Shown here one piece after another: positions 1 through 8,603 of a stretch of 64,000 nt of DNA. The notes under the pieces are model-generated. The model saw nothing but the letters and a program-made list of their open reading frames with translations, was not told the DNA's origin and did not search any database. The DNA is from Flavobacteriales bacterium (lineage in GTDB: Bacteria; Bacteroidota; Bacteroidia; Flavobacteriales_D; UBA2798): contig JAIBBF010000005.1 of NCBI GenBank assembly GCA_019694795.1, positions 1-64,000 of the forward strand, written 5' to 3'. The position numbers and the translations under genes were made by a program. The first letter of the stretch is position 1, and each line of letters starts with the position of its first letter.

Positions 1-164
1 CGAATACCTGCGTCGAAAATAAACTCAATGCGTAAAACCGGTTGCGATCCGGCAATCAATTGGAAAAATGGAACACCATTATCCAACGTTCTGCTCTCGG
101 GATGGAGGAGGTCGACTTTATTAATGGATTTTGCTTCGGGAGCAATGGTTCGGTCGATTTTCAT
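1..164 (-). CDS. M16 peptidase-like protein, N-terminal part (cut by window edge)
   Basis: Reading the minus strand, an ATG at 164-162 opens a frame that runs off the left edge, giving about 54 residues that begin MKIDRTIAPEAKS and include an LDNGVPFF-type segment. This resembles the N-terminus of the non-catalytic partner in two-gene M16 (insulinase/pitrilysin) systems. The start lies one base after the stop of the complete M16 gene, so the two are almost certainly translated together. In the paired families one subunit carries the zinc HxxEH motif and the other lacks it, but the motif region of this gene is outside the window. The assignment rests mainly on neighbour context and the short N-terminal match. 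Confidence 0.75.
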   Translation of the reverse strand, partial: MKIDRTIAPEAKSINKVDLLHPESRTLDNGVPFFQLIAGSQPVLRIEFIFDAGI

Positions 165-165
165 A

Positions 166-1404
166 TTATTTTTTTGCGAGGTAATACAAAGTGGAGCAAT
201 TTTCGGGACGAATCATTTTCTGTGCCGCATTCAGGATTTCTGCCGATGAAACCTTTCTGTATTTTTCAATTTCAAGATTCACCATGGCAGCATCTCCCAA
301 TAATTCGAAATAACAAAGTTCCATCGCTTTATCGAGCACTGCCATGTCGTTAAAAACCTTGGTCGTTTCTGCTTTGTTTTTCACTTTTTCCAATTCATCT
401 TCCTGAATGGGTTCTGTGATGATTTCGTTTAAAATCTGATCAATTCCTGCCTCCGCTTTTTCCATAGAAACACCTTCGATAAGCTTACCGGAAATGATGA
501 ACAATCCATCATCCAGATCGCCGGAAATAAAGGCGCTGACTTCAGAAAATAATTTCTGTTCGCGAATAAGCGCATGGTATAAACGCGATGATTTCCCTCT
601 GGATAAGATATCCGAAAGCAGATCCACTGCATAAAAATCTGCAGAATTTCTGCTACCCATATGCCATGCTTTGTATATGGCATCGAAAGGGACATCACGT
701 TCAACCGTTAATGTTCTGACTTCTGTTTGAGCAGGTTCTTTCGGAAGATTTCTTTGCTTTTTTGCCTGTGCAGGAATGGAAGAAAACCATTTTTCACATA
801 AGGATTTTACCTCTGCTGTTTCTACATTTCCGGCAACACACAAAATAGCATTTCCAGGGTGATAATGCGTTTTAAAAAATGCTTTTACATCTGCGAGAAC
901 AGCGTCTTCAATATGCTTGATTTCTTTGCCAATAGTCGCCCATTTGTAGGGATGCACTTTATAGGCGAGCGGACGAAGCAATAGCCACACGTCACCATAA
1001 GGTTGATTGAGGTAGCGTTGTTTGAATTCCTCAATAACAACACTGCGTTGCACTTCTAAACTTTTTTCAGAAAATGCCAGCGATAACATGCGGTCGGAAT
1101 CCAGCCAAAAAGCTGTTTCCAGATTATCGGTGGGTAAAGTGACGTAGTAATTGGTGATGTCGTTATTCGTAAACGCATTGCTGCTGCCTCCAACGGCTTG
1201 TAAAGGTTTATCGAAATCGGGAATGTTAACAGATCCGCCAAACATTAAATGCTCGAATAAATGCGCAAATCCGGTTCTCGATTCATCTTCATCTCTTGCT
1301 CCAACATCATAGAGAATGTTAAACGCAACAATGGGTGTGGAATCGTCGTGATGAACAATCACTTTTAGTCCGTTGTCTAACTGAAAACGATCAAATTTTA
1401 TCAT
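166..1404 (-). CDS. M16 family zinc metallopeptidase
   Basis: A 412-residue protein with the inverted zinc motif HxxEH at residues 48-52 (HLFEH) and a downstream glutamate-rich helix near residue 125 (VVIEEFKQRY) that should supply the third zinc ligand. The rest follows the usual two-lobe M16 arrangement, and the length is typical of one subunit of the two-subunit bacterial processing-peptidase type. No signal peptide is evident, so the protein may be cytoplasmic. Its start overlaps the stop of the upstream nitronate monooxygenase gene by 4 bases, and the partner subunit follows after one base, so the three form a coupled minus-strand operon. The family cleaves peptides; the substrate here is unknown. 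Confidence 0.93.
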   Translation of the reverse strand: MIKFDRFQLDNGLKVIVHHDDSTPIVAFNILYDVGARDEDESRTGFAHLFEHLMFGGSVNIPDFDKPLQAVGGSSNAFTNNDITNYYVTLPTDNLETAFWLDSDRMLSLAFSEKSLEVQRSVVIEEFKQRYLNQPYGDVWLLLRPLAYKVHPYKWATIGKEIKHIEDAVLADVKAFFKTHYHPGNAILCVAGNVETAEVKSLCEKWFSSIPAQAKKQRNLPKEPAQTEVRTLTVERDVPFDAIYKAWHMGSRNSADFYAVDLLSDILSRGKSSRLYHALIREQKLFSEVSAFISGDLDDGLFIISGKLIEGVSMEKAEAGIDQILNEIITEPIQEDELEKVKNKAETTKVFNDMAVLDKAMELCYFELLGDAAMVNLEIEKYRKVSSAEILNAAQKMIRPENCSTLYYLAKK

Positions 1405-2360
1405 ACTGTTAATGGTTCAGATTCTTTCAATTTTAATAAAGCCTGGTTGTATTCGGTCAACATCTCCATAACAATTTCGGCAGCTGGTTGAATGCGATCA
1501 AACAAAGCAGATACTTGTCCGATTTCCAATTCTCCTTCTACCATATCTCCTTCGAACATTCCTTTTTTTGCCCGGCCTTTTCCCAATAGCGTTTTTAAAT
1601 CTTCAAGCGAAGCACCTTTTTCATAGGCCGACATCACCTGTTGGTAAAAAGGATTTTTTATCAATCGCACCGGTGTAATTTCTTTCAAGGTTAAAGCCGT
1701 ATCGCCCTCCTTCGTGTTGATCACTGCTTCTTTAAAATGCAAATGCGCCGAAGATTCATGCGATGCCACAAATCGACTCCCCACCTGCACGGCATCTGCT
1801 CCCAAAGCCATGGCCGCAAGCATTTGTTGTCCCGTTCCAATTCCACCTGCAGCTATCAAAGGAATTTGTATCGCTTTTTTCACGGCTGGGATTAGGCAAA
1901 GTGTAGTGGTTTCTTCGCGACCATTATGTCCGCCCGCTTCAAATCCTTCGGCAACAACGGCATCTACTCCTGCTTCCTGTGCTTTTAATGCAAATTTTGA
2001 ACTGGAGACTACATGGACCACAATTTTTCCATGTTCCTTCAGCATCGAAGTATAGGTTTTCGGATTTCCAGCAGAGGTAAATACGATGGGGACATTTTCA
2101 TCAATGATGGTTTGTATATGCTTGTCAATATCCGGATACAACATCGGAAGGTTCACCGCGAAGGGTTTATTGGTGGCCGCTTTACATTTTTTTACCTGCT
2201 CACGAAGGATTTCCGGGTACATGGATCCGGATCCGATAATGCCGAGTCCACCCGCATTGCTCACCGCAGAAGCGAGCTCCCATCCCGAGCACCAAATCAT
2301 ACCTGCCTGAATGATAGGGTATTGAATGCCAAAAAGTTCGGTGATTCTATTGTTGTTCAT
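1401..2360 (-). CDS. Nitronate monooxygenase / FabK-like FMN enzyme
   Basis: A 319-residue TIM-barrel flavoprotein of the 2-nitropropane dioxygenase family. It opens with IQYPIIQAGM and SNAGGLGIIGSG, the usual FMN-phosphate region. It has the active-site EGFEAGGHNG histidine loop near residue 145 and the IAAGGIGTGQQM and GADAVQVGSRF FMN-binding strands near 170-195. Known members are nitronate monooxygenases, which detoxify alkyl nitronates, or the enoyl-ACP reductase FabK. The sequence alone does not separate them, and no fatty-acid genes adjoin. It is the first gene of a minus-strand operon with the M16 peptidases, overlapping the next gene by 4 bases. Confidence 0.88.
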   Translation of the reverse strand: MNNNRITELFGIQYPIIQAGMIWCSGWELASAVSNAGGLGIIGSGSMYPEILREQVKKCKAATNKPFAVNLPMLYPDIDKHIQTIIDENVPIVFTSAGNPKTYTSMLKEHGKIVVHVVSSSKFALKAQEAGVDAVVAEGFEAGGHNGREETTTLCLIPAVKKAIQIPLIAAGGIGTGQQMLAAMALGADAVQVGSRFVASHESSAHLHFKEAVINTKEGDTALTLKEITPVRLIKNPFYQQVMSAYEKGASLEDLKTLLGKGRAKKGMFEGDMVEGELEIGQVSALFDRIQPAAEIVMEMLTEYNQALLKLKESEPLTV

Positions 2361-2443
2361 TGAAAATGATTTTATGCGAATCTAATGGTTTTTCGGGCTA
2401 TTCCTCATTTAGGGAATGGCTTGACTGATTTCCTTTTTTATTC

Positions 2444-2451
2444 TATATTTG
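2444..2451 (+). promoter_or_regulatory. Probable -7 promoter box (TATATTTG)
   Basis: An exact match to the Bacteroidota -7 consensus TAnnTTTG, 20 bases upstream of the DUF6089 gene start. A TTGAC-like element about 19 bases further upstream could act as the -33 region but is not a clean match. Confidence 0.55.
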
Positions 2452-2470
2452 AGGTTCGAATAGCTATGAA

Positions 2471-3388
2471 ATGTTAAAACGTCTCGCCATATTTTCTTTG
2501 TCGTTGCTGGCTCTGCCGGTGATGTCGCAGATGAGTACATTTTACCGTTTGGATGTTGGTGGAGGGTTTGGAGTATCCAATTATCTTGGAGAAATAGGAG
2601 GGAAAGAAAAAACCGAGCGTCCATTCGTGTGGGATATGAAACTGAACCAAACCCGTTGGAATGTGGGAGGTTTCGCCCGTTTTAAAATGAACAATTATTA
2701 CTCTCTGCGTGCTGATCTTGTTTACGGTCGAATTCAAGGTGCCGATAGCTTGTCCACCAATCGTGGTCGCGTTGGAAGAAACCTGAGTTTCCGCAATGAT
2801 ATGCTCGAACTTTCTGCCCGTGCAGAAGTGTATTTGTATAATACCAACGACGTAGGTAACCGCGGTTGGTACCGTGTCGATTTTAAATCTTATGCCTTTG
2901 CAGGTGTAGGTGGATTGTTGCATGGACCTAAAGCGCTCTATAACGGCGAATGGGTGAAGCTTCGTCCCCTCGAAACCGAAGGCGTGAAGTATGGAAAAAT
3001 TACAGCTGTTGTTCCTGTTGGTGTTGGATTCTTCTTCACCTATAAACGTCAGCATCGATTTGGTTGGGAAGCCGGATGGAGATTAACCTTTACCGATTAT
3101 CTCGATGATATCAGTACGGTTTATGCCGATCCGAGTATTTTCGGCGGTAATCAAACAGCCATCGATCTTGCTAACCGTTCTGGCGAATTAACCGATCAGC
3201 AACGTCCGAGTATGGCTAACTATGCTCCGGGTCAAAAACGTGGTGATTCAAACGATAACGATACCTATTTCTACAGCACCTTTACTTATAGTTATGTGTT
3301 CCGTGGTAAAAATCCTTTCTACACACAACACTATTCCTGGTTGGGTGGGAGAAAAGGTAGAAGAACACTTGCCCGTGTGAAATTCTGA
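2471..3388 (+). CDS. DUF6089-type outer-membrane beta-barrel protein
   Basis: A 305-residue protein with an N-terminal signal peptide (hydrophobic stretch ending LPVMSQ). It then shows alternating aromatic and glycine-rich strands typical of a small outer-membrane barrel: the GGGFGVSNYLGEIGG start, FARFKMNNYYSLRADLVYG, GWRLTFTDYLDDISTVYAD, and a final YFYSTFTYSYVFRGK strand. This pattern matches the DUF6089 family, which includes PorG-like proteins of the T9SS. The conserved inner features are the 'GGxNYxGD'-like opening and the 'R.TFTDYLDDVS' strand. It stands alone on the plus strand between minus-strand operons and has its own promoter box and terminator. Whether it is the true T9SS PorG or a paralogue cannot be decided here. 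Confidence 0.8.
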   Translation: MLKRLAIFSLSLLALPVMSQMSTFYRLDVGGGFGVSNYLGEIGGKEKTERPFVWDMKLNQTRWNVGGFARFKMNNYYSLRADLVYGRIQGADSLSTNRGRVGRNLSFRNDMLELSARAEVYLYNTNDVGNRGWYRVDFKSYAFAGVGGLLHGPKALYNGEWVKLRPLETEGVKYGKITAVVPVGVGFFFTYKRQHRFGWEAGWRLTFTDYLDDISTVYADPSIFGGNQTAIDLANRSGELTDQQRPSMANYAPGQKRGDSNDNDTYFYSTFTYSYVFRGKNPFYTQHYSWLGGRKGRRTLARVKF

Positions 3389-3408
3389 TTCGATTATACC
3401 GAACTATA

Positions 3409-3438
3409 AAAAGGCCGTTGATTCAACGGCCTTTTTTT
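3409..3438. terminator. Bidirectional rho-independent terminator
   Basis: An inverted repeat AAGGCCGTTGA/TCAACGGCCTT is followed by a T-run on the plus strand and preceded by A residues, so it can act in both directions. It separates the convergent DUF6089 and glycosyltransferase genes. The stop codon of the latter lies inside the stem. Confidence 0.8.
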
Positions 3439-4178
3439 ATGAATTGAAATAGTTTAGAAAGTGGTTTGCGAATGAGGGTAAAAGGACCCGGTTTTAGTCC
3501 ATTAATCAGCCATGCCTTTTTATCTTCACGATTAGCTTTGATGCGGTTTTTCAGGGTGACATTGCTTTGTCCGCCCGCTCTCATTTTAACAATGACTCTG
3601 GGCAGATAACTGATTTTTATTTTATGCTTGTGAATAAAACGCAACATGATTTCGTAATCGGCTGCGCTTTTTAAATCGAGATTAAAATATCCGTATTGCT
3701 CGTAAATTTTTCTGCGCACAAAAAAAGTTGGGTGAGGTGGCATCCATCCTTTTTTAAAATCACCTTCGTGATACGCTTTTGCTTTCCAGTAACGGATGGT
3801 TTTATTTAAATCGTGACGGTCCACATATACCAGATCGGCATATACCGCATCGCAGTTATCTTTTTCAAAGAGAGCGACAATATCTTGTATGACTTCCCTA
3901 TCCGCATATACGTCATCAGAATTCAGAATACCAATGATATCCCCGCTGGCCAGTTGAAGTCCCTTGTTCATTCCATCGTAAATGCCCTTATCGGCCTCGC
4001 TGATGTGTTTGTGGATGTAAGCGGAGTGATCGGAAATGATGTTTAATGTAGCGTCCTTTGAAGCACCATCAACCACGATATATTCGATATCGGAATAAGA
4101 TTGTGAAGCAACCGATTGAATGGTGTCGGAAATGGTATCCGCGCTGTTGTAGCTTATGGTGATCAGCGAAACTTTCAT
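3423..4178 (-). CDS. Glycosyltransferase family 2
   Basis: A 251-residue GT-A fold transferase. The N-terminus MKVSLITISYNSADT is the nucleotide-sugar binding strand. EYIVVDGASKDAT follows near residue 32, and NSDD at 86-89 is the acidic metal-binding motif. The region around GWMPPHPTFFVRR is typical of WcaA/WcaE-like enzymes that build exopolysaccharide or colanic-acid-like glycans. It acts at the cytoplasmic face of the membrane, and donor and acceptor sugars are not readable. It is the last gene of a three-gene cassette, and its start overlaps the acetyltransferase stop by 4 bases. Confidence 0.92.
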   Translation of the reverse strand: MKVSLITISYNSADTISDTIQSVASQSYSDIEYIVVDGASKDATLNIISDHSAYIHKHISEADKGIYDGMNKGLQLASGDIIGILNSDDVYADREVIQDIVALFEKDNCDAVYADLVYVDRHDLNKTIRYWKAKAYHEGDFKKGWMPPHPTFFVRRKIYEQYGYFNLDLKSAADYEIMLRFIHKHKIKISYLPRVIVKMRAGGQSNVTLKNRIKANREDKKAWLINGLKPGPFTLIRKPLSKLFQFIKKGR

Positions 4179-4732
4179 TCCATTTTACGTTCTCTGATTT
4201 TTTGTGCAGGATTTCCCGCATACACCGAATAAGCTTCCAGTGTTCCGCTGCACACAGATCCCGCACTTAACACGGCATGCGATTTTAACACGGATCCGGG
4301 TCCAACCACAGCTTTCGCTCCCACCCACGCACCTTGTTCCAGTGTGATCGGCGAAACGATCAAATCGAACGTTTTTTTCTTGTAATTATGATTACCGCAT
4401 AGCAATAATGCACCTTGTGATAAGCAGCAATGCGAACCGATTACTACTTCGTCAAGATTATCGATCCACACCTTCTCCCCAATCCACACATGATCTCCAA
4501 TTTTTAGTTTCCAGGGGTATTTAATATTCACCGCTGGTTTAATAACCACGCCTTTACCTACTTTGGCACCGAAGAGACGGAGCATTCCTTTTTTTATTCC
4601 TGAAAAAGGGAAAAAGGGATTGAGAAAAAAAGCGGCGTTAAAAAAATACCATAGGGCACGTTTAAACGGATTTCCCGGTTTATACCATTTATTGGAATAA
4701 AGCGACAGATCCGTTTTTACCTGATCACTCAT
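4175..4732 (-). CDS. WcaF-type polysaccharide acetyltransferase
   Basis: A 185-residue left-handed beta-helix acyltransferase. The hexapeptide-repeat region runs from about residue 50 to 175, with turns such as VGKGVVIKPAVNI, IGDHVWIGEKVWI and LEQGAWVGAKAVV. The catalytic-type histidine sits in the CGNHNY loop near residue 113. The N-terminal part (SNKWYKPGNPFKRALWY) resembles colanic-acid biosynthesis acetyltransferases (WcaF/WcaB-like). It probably O-acetylates a sugar of the glycan made by the neighbouring glycosyltransferase. It overlaps both neighbours by 4 bases, indicating translational coupling. Confidence 0.88.
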   Translation of the reverse strand: MSDQVKTDLSLYSNKWYKPGNPFKRALWYFFNAAFFLNPFFPFSGIKKGMLRLFGAKVGKGVVIKPAVNIKYPWKLKIGDHVWIGEKVWIDNLDEVVIGSHCCLSQGALLLCGNHNYKKKTFDLIVSPITLEQGAWVGAKAVVGPGSVLKSHAVLSAGSVCSGTLEAYSVYAGNPAQKIRERKME

Positions 4733-5502
4733 GCCATTAAATGCGTTAAGGATGATTTTTTTTCAGCCGGAATAAATAAAACATCACCGGTGTGAAATGT
4801 TTCTTTACCGGTAAGACGATGTATTTTTCCTTTTAAAACATAATGCGCTTCGTACGACAAATCCGAAAGCATGGCAATGATTTTTGCTCTGTTTTCTCCA
4901 TCCGTTTCCATTTGGATCAATGGTAAATGTTTGCGAAGAACAGAAAGCAATTCAGGCACAATGTGAATTTCATAACCTTCAACATCGCATTTGATGTAGT
5001 GCAATTGTTCAAGATTACCGAAAAGTGTATCCGGACGCATCATGGTTTCCTGGAATTCCATGTCGTTGGCATTTCCCGGTTGTTCCATCACTTTGGTGAG
5101 ACCGTGACGAAAATGTTTATTTCCGGAAGGGACACCCAGCGTGATTTTTTTATTGTCTTCAGAACCTAAAGCAAAAGGAACAATCTGAACCGTTTTTTCA
5201 AGCCGGCGTTTGCGGATATTTCGCTCTAACACTTTACGGAAAAGAGTGACGGGTTCCACTGTAAGGACTTTTCCATTTGGACCCACAATTTTACCGAATG
5301 AAATGGCATAATAACCCAGATTGCCTCCGATGTCGAGCACCGTGTTTCCGGGTTTTACCAATTGGCGAATGAAATAATGGAATTCAAATTTTTCTTTTCG
5401 TTTCAGCAATCCACTGAAATAGGCAAAGAAAAAAAGACTGCTCACGAGTTTGAGGTAGCCCTCAACACTGAGCAGTCGGAATAATATTCGTTTTATAAAC
5501 AT
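4729..5502 (-). CDS. FkbM family SAM-dependent methyltransferase
   Basis: A 257-residue methyltransferase. The SAM-binding glycine loop is at about residues 56-64 (VLDIGGNLGYYA), followed by the acidic strand VLTVEPV and the FkbM-type segment YIKCDVEGYEIHIV near residue 170. FkbM proteins methylate sugar hydroxyls or other small acceptors; with a glycosyltransferase and an acetyltransferase downstream, an O-methylated surface glycan is the likely product. An N-terminal hydrophobic stretch may associate with the membrane. It is the first gene of the cassette, overlapping the next gene by 4 bases. No flippase, polymerase or sugar-nucleotide genes adjoin, so the cassette is incomplete by itself. 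Confidence 0.9.
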   Translation of the reverse strand: MFIKRILFRLLSVEGYLKLVSSLFFFAYFSGLLKRKEKFEFHYFIRQLVKPGNTVLDIGGNLGYYAISFGKIVGPNGKVLTVEPVTLFRKVLERNIRKRRLEKTVQIVPFALGSEDNKKITLGVPSGNKHFRHGLTKVMEQPGNANDMEFQETMMRPDTLFGNLEQLHYIKCDVEGYEIHIVPELLSVLRKHLPLIQMETDGENRAKIIAMLSDLSYEAHYVLKGKIHRLTGKETFHTGDVLFIPAEKKSSLTHLMA

Positions 5503-5525
5503 ACTTCTGAAGCGTTCCGGAAAAA

Positions 5526-6101
5526 TTATTCTTCCAGCACTTCAGCTTTAATGCTGAGTACAGTTTCAGAAGGTTGAGTGTTGGCCGTAACAGTAACTTT
5601 TTTCTCTTGCTGACCTTTTTGTAATCCGGGTTTGTACTCTACATCAATAGCAGCAGTAGCACCGGGAGCGATGGGCTCTTTCGGATAATTCGGTACGGTA
5701 CAACCACAAGATCCTACAGCATTGGAAATAATTAAAGGTTCATCACCCGTATTGGTAAATTTAAAAGAGAATTTATTGGTAGAATTTTGTTTGATTTTAC
5801 CGAAGTCGTGATTATAGGTTCCAAAGGAAATGCGTGTGCTTTTCTGATTGGAAGGTGGAGTGATGGCGTTATTTTCCTGACCGATGGTAGTAGCGATGGT
5901 CGGGTTTGGACTAGGATTCGGATTTGGGGTTAAGGCATTTTCGGTAGCCGGGCTTGCAATAGCAGCAGAATTGGCTACAGGAACTGCCGATGAAATAGCG
6001 CCTGATTTTTTAGATGCCGCAAAATAGGTATTCACCACCAGCGTAAGCGCAATTACACCCAGTAATCCCACTTTCAGGTTTTCTCTCATATCGTTGTTCA
6101 T
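5526..6101 (-). CDS. DUF1573 domain protein, membrane-anchored
   Basis: A 191-residue protein with one N-terminal transmembrane or signal-anchor segment (residues 8-27, VGLLGVIALTLVVNTYFAA). A low-complexity linker rich in Ala, Pro and Asn follows, including a PNPNPSPNP tract. The C-terminal DUF1573 domain (about 95-190) has the diagnostic DFGKIKQ, GDEPLIISNAVGSCGCTVP and EYKPGLQKGQ segments. The Cys pair in SCGC is invariant in the family. The domain has an immunoglobulin-like (ASH/MSP-type) fold; its function is unknown. The start at 6101 is supported by a promoter box 20 bases upstream; a second Met at residue 5 is possible. Confidence 0.9.
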   Translation of the reverse strand: MNNDMRENLKVGLLGVIALTLVVNTYFAASKKSGAISSAVPVANSAAIASPATENALTPNPNPSPNPTIATTIGQENNAITPPSNQKSTRISFGTYNHDFGKIKQNSTNKFSFKFTNTGDEPLIISNAVGSCGCTVPNYPKEPIAPGATAAIDVEYKPGLQKGQQEKKVTVTANTQPSETVLSIKAEVLEE

Positions 6102-6120
6102 AGTTGAATTTTTAGTGAAT

Positions 6121-6128
6121 CAAAATTA
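6121..6128 (-). promoter_or_regulatory. Probable -7 promoter box (TAATTTTG, minus strand)
   Basis: The reverse complement of CAAAATTA gives TAATTTTG, an exact match to TAnnTTTG, about 20 bases upstream of the DUF1573 gene start. No clear -33 element was seen. Confidence 0.45.
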
Positions 6129-6145
6129 AGAAAAATCCCTTGCAA

Positions 6146-7753
6146 TTATTTCCAGGTCAATTTAAGATTCTCGTAGGTACCGTCTTTAATTGCTTCCAGA
6201 CCTTTGCGGTAGGTTGGGTTAAGCGGATTTACAATCTCATAAAACATAGGATAATCCCAGAGGTTTTGAGCGATTCCCGCTTTTATACGGATATCAATTA
6301 CCATTTTGGAAGTGGCATAACCGGCCGGATCGAATTTTACGCCTTCTTTTTCTGCATAAGCTGTAAACTCATCCATGAGTTTTTTGTCGACCACAAAGCC
6401 TTTTTTAAACTTCTGAAAATCGGGGAACGATTTTTTTAACGCTTTGCGGTTGTTGTCAACATAAGTCAAACAGAAATTATTAAACACACCACCACGAAGC
6501 AAACCGGATAAATAATCGCTGTTCATAGAAGTGTCGATAGGAACAAACACGTCCGGAATAATTCCACCGGCACCATATACGGTACGCTTATTAATGCGGG
6601 TTTCGAAATGGAGTGAATCCGGAATTTTAATACTGTCTTTCGAAATCATTTCGCCGCTGAGGTAACGCTGATATTTTTCTTTGTGGTATTCTTCACTACC
6701 GTCTTCATAAGGTTTTTGAATACATCTTCCGGTGGGAGTGTAATACCGTTGTGTAGTTAAACGAACCTGAGATCCGTCGGGAAGGTTGACCGGTTTTTGC
6801 ACCAGCCCTTTTCCGAATGAGCGTCTGCCTACAATTAAACCACGGTCCCAATCCTGAATGGCACCCGATACAATTTCACTGGCAGAAGCAGAACTCTCGT
6901 CAATAAGCACCACTAATTTTCCGGTTTCAAATTTACCAAGCTTCCGGGCGTAGGTGTCTTTACGACTAAAGGCTCTACCTTCGGTGTAAACAATCAATTT
7001 TGTTCCCGATAAAAATTCATCGCAAAGATCAATTGCTGTGTTCAGGTATCCGCCGCCGTTTCCTTGTAAATCCAGAATGAGGTGTTTCATTCCGAGTCCC
7101 TTTAAACTATCAATGGCACGGTTAAATTCTTCCATGGTGTGTTCACCAAAATTATTCAGCTTAATATATCCTGTTTCCGGATCAGCCATGTATGCGGCAT
7201 CAACACTATACAAAGGAATTTTATCACGAGTGATGGTGAATTTTAATAATTTTTTCTCTCCTCTGCGGGCAATTTCAACTGTCACCTTGGTGCCTTTTAT
7301 GCCTAAAAGTTTTTCGCGGACCTGATTATTTTTTATGCCCACACCGGCTACGGTCTGACCATCTACGGTGATGATTTTATCTCCTGCTTTAATACCCAGT
7401 TTTTCGGAGGGACCACCCGGTACCGGGTTTACCACCATAATGGTATCCTTCATGATTTGAAAACGAACCCCGATTCCGTCGAAGCCTCCTTTTAAAGGAG
7501 CATTCATTTCTTCCACTTCTTCTTTGGGGATGTAAATGGAGTGCGGATCAAGTTGTTCCAGCATCGTAATGATGGCCTGTTCTACCAATTGGTCCTCCTG
7601 CACACTATCCACATACATCTGCGAAATATAATTTAGCAGCGTATTGAATTTATCGGTAGTGGCGGAACGATTATTGTGGGGAATCTGAGCCTGGGTTCCA
7701 AAGGAAATCAGAACAAAAAAGAGGAGCGTCCAGCTAGCAAGGTGTTGCTTCAT
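6146..7753 (-). CDS. S41 family C-terminal processing protease with PDZ domain
   Basis: A 535-residue CtpA/Prc-type serine protease. The signal peptide is MKQHLASWTLLFFVLISFGTQAQ, so the 7753 start is preferred over a longer upstream frame. The PDZ domain is at about 85-170 (GIGVRFQIMKDTIMVVNPV, then LGIKAGDKIITVDGQ). In the catalytic core Ser290 lies in SSASASE and Lys315 in FGKGLVQ, with the 25-residue spacing seen in Tsp/Prc. It acts in the periplasm, trimming C-termini or degrading envelope proteins. It is divergent from the L,D-transpeptidase gene, with a 109-base shared upstream region. Confidence 0.94.
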   Translation of the reverse strand: MKQHLASWTLLFFVLISFGTQAQIPHNNRSATTDKFNTLLNYISQMYVDSVQEDQLVEQAIITMLEQLDPHSIYIPKEEVEEMNAPLKGGFDGIGVRFQIMKDTIMVVNPVPGGPSEKLGIKAGDKIITVDGQTVAGVGIKNNQVREKLLGIKGTKVTVEIARRGEKKLLKFTITRDKIPLYSVDAAYMADPETGYIKLNNFGEHTMEEFNRAIDSLKGLGMKHLILDLQGNGGGYLNTAIDLCDEFLSGTKLIVYTEGRAFSRKDTYARKLGKFETGKLVVLIDESSASASEIVSGAIQDWDRGLIVGRRSFGKGLVQKPVNLPDGSQVRLTTQRYYTPTGRCIQKPYEDGSEEYHKEKYQRYLSGEMISKDSIKIPDSLHFETRINKRTVYGAGGIIPDVFVPIDTSMNSDYLSGLLRGGVFNNFCLTYVDNNRKALKKSFPDFQKFKKGFVVDKKLMDEFTAYAEKEGVKFDPAGYATSKMVIDIRIKAGIAQNLWDYPMFYEIVNPLNPTYRKGLEAIKDGTYENLKLTWK

Positions 7754-7862
7754 GATGTTAAGTATTTGTTTAAATATACGTAAAAAAAGATCAAGAGAAA
7801 GTGGCATTACACCAGCGTTCGCTTTAGTGTATGAACGGAAAATTTGTAGTTTGGGTACAGAA

Positions 7863-8603
7863 ATGAAAAACACGATTTTATTTTTAGCATTTATTATTCA
7901 TCTATCCATGGCACAAGCACAGGATGTTAAACGTTCACTACAAATCCAGTACCCCCGGGTGCGTGAGGCGTTCGATTTACACGAAAAGGAATTGTTAAAA
8001 GATCTTAATATCCCCAAAAGCGGAAATGCTTTTTCACAGGTAATAGTGGCCTATAAACTGGAGAAGGTGCTTGAGGTCTGGGTTTCTCCTGCCAAATCTT
8101 CGGCGCATCGTTTGTTTCGTACCTACGATTTTTGTGTGTTGTCCGGACAGCCCGGTCCAAAACGGAAAGAGGGAGACGGACAAGTTCCGGAGGGTTTGTA
8201 TCATATCGACCGCTTTAATCCTTCCAGTACATTTCATCTTTCGCTGGGAATAAATTATCCCAATGCATCCGATAAAGTCCTTTCCGATAAGAAAAAGCCG
8301 GGTGGAGAAATTTTCATTCACGGAAACTGTGTTTCGGTAGGGTGTATTCCCATTACCGATGATTTAATAAAGGAATTATATGTTACCTGCGTACTTGCTG
8401 CCGATGGAGGAGAGAAAAAAATTCCGGTCTATATTTTTCCCTGCAAAATGGATGGAATGAATATGCGTGTCCTCAACTCCAATGCACCGGAAAATACGCG
8501 CGAATTCTGGAAAAACGTACAAACGTTTTATGAGATGTGGAACAAGAATCATTTACCCCTTAAGTTTAAAGTGGACGCCAAGGGGAATTATATTCCCTCT
8601 TAA
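7863..8603 (+). CDS. L,D-transpeptidase (YkuD/ErfK domain), YafK-like
   Basis: A 246-residue exported protein. The signal peptide is MKNTILFLAFIIHLSMAQAQ. The YkuD catalytic signature is present as HGNCVSVGCIPI, with His153 and nucleophile Cys161. It sits in the YafK-like layout (PGPKRKEGDGQVPEGLYHIDRFNP upstream; read as two parts, PGPKRKEGDGQ and VPEGLYHID). Family members form or cut 3-3 peptidoglycan cross-links or attach/release envelope proteins. The start at 7863 is chosen because the signal peptide begins there; in-frame codons extend upstream to 7752 but would overlap the S41 protease gene. The 3' end overlaps the convergent epimerase gene by 4 bases. Confidence 0.92.
   Translation: MKNTILFLAFIIHLSMAQAQDVKRSLQIQYPRVREAFDLHEKELLKDLNIPKSGNAFSQVIVAYKLEKVLEVWVSPAKSSAHRLFRTYDFCVLSGQPGPKRKEGDGQVPEGLYHIDRFNPSSTFHLSLGINYPNASDKVLSDKKKPGGEIFIHGNCVSVGCIPITDDLIKELYVTCVLAADGGEKKIPVYIFPCKMDGMNMRVLNSNAPENTREFWKNVQTFYEMWNKNHLPLKFKVDAKGNYIPS

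Noticed and set aside
7753-7873. Longer N-terminus for the S41 protease
   Set aside because: The internal ATG at 7753 starts a clean signal peptide; the upstream extension overlaps the signal-peptide coding region of the divergent L,D-transpeptidase gene.
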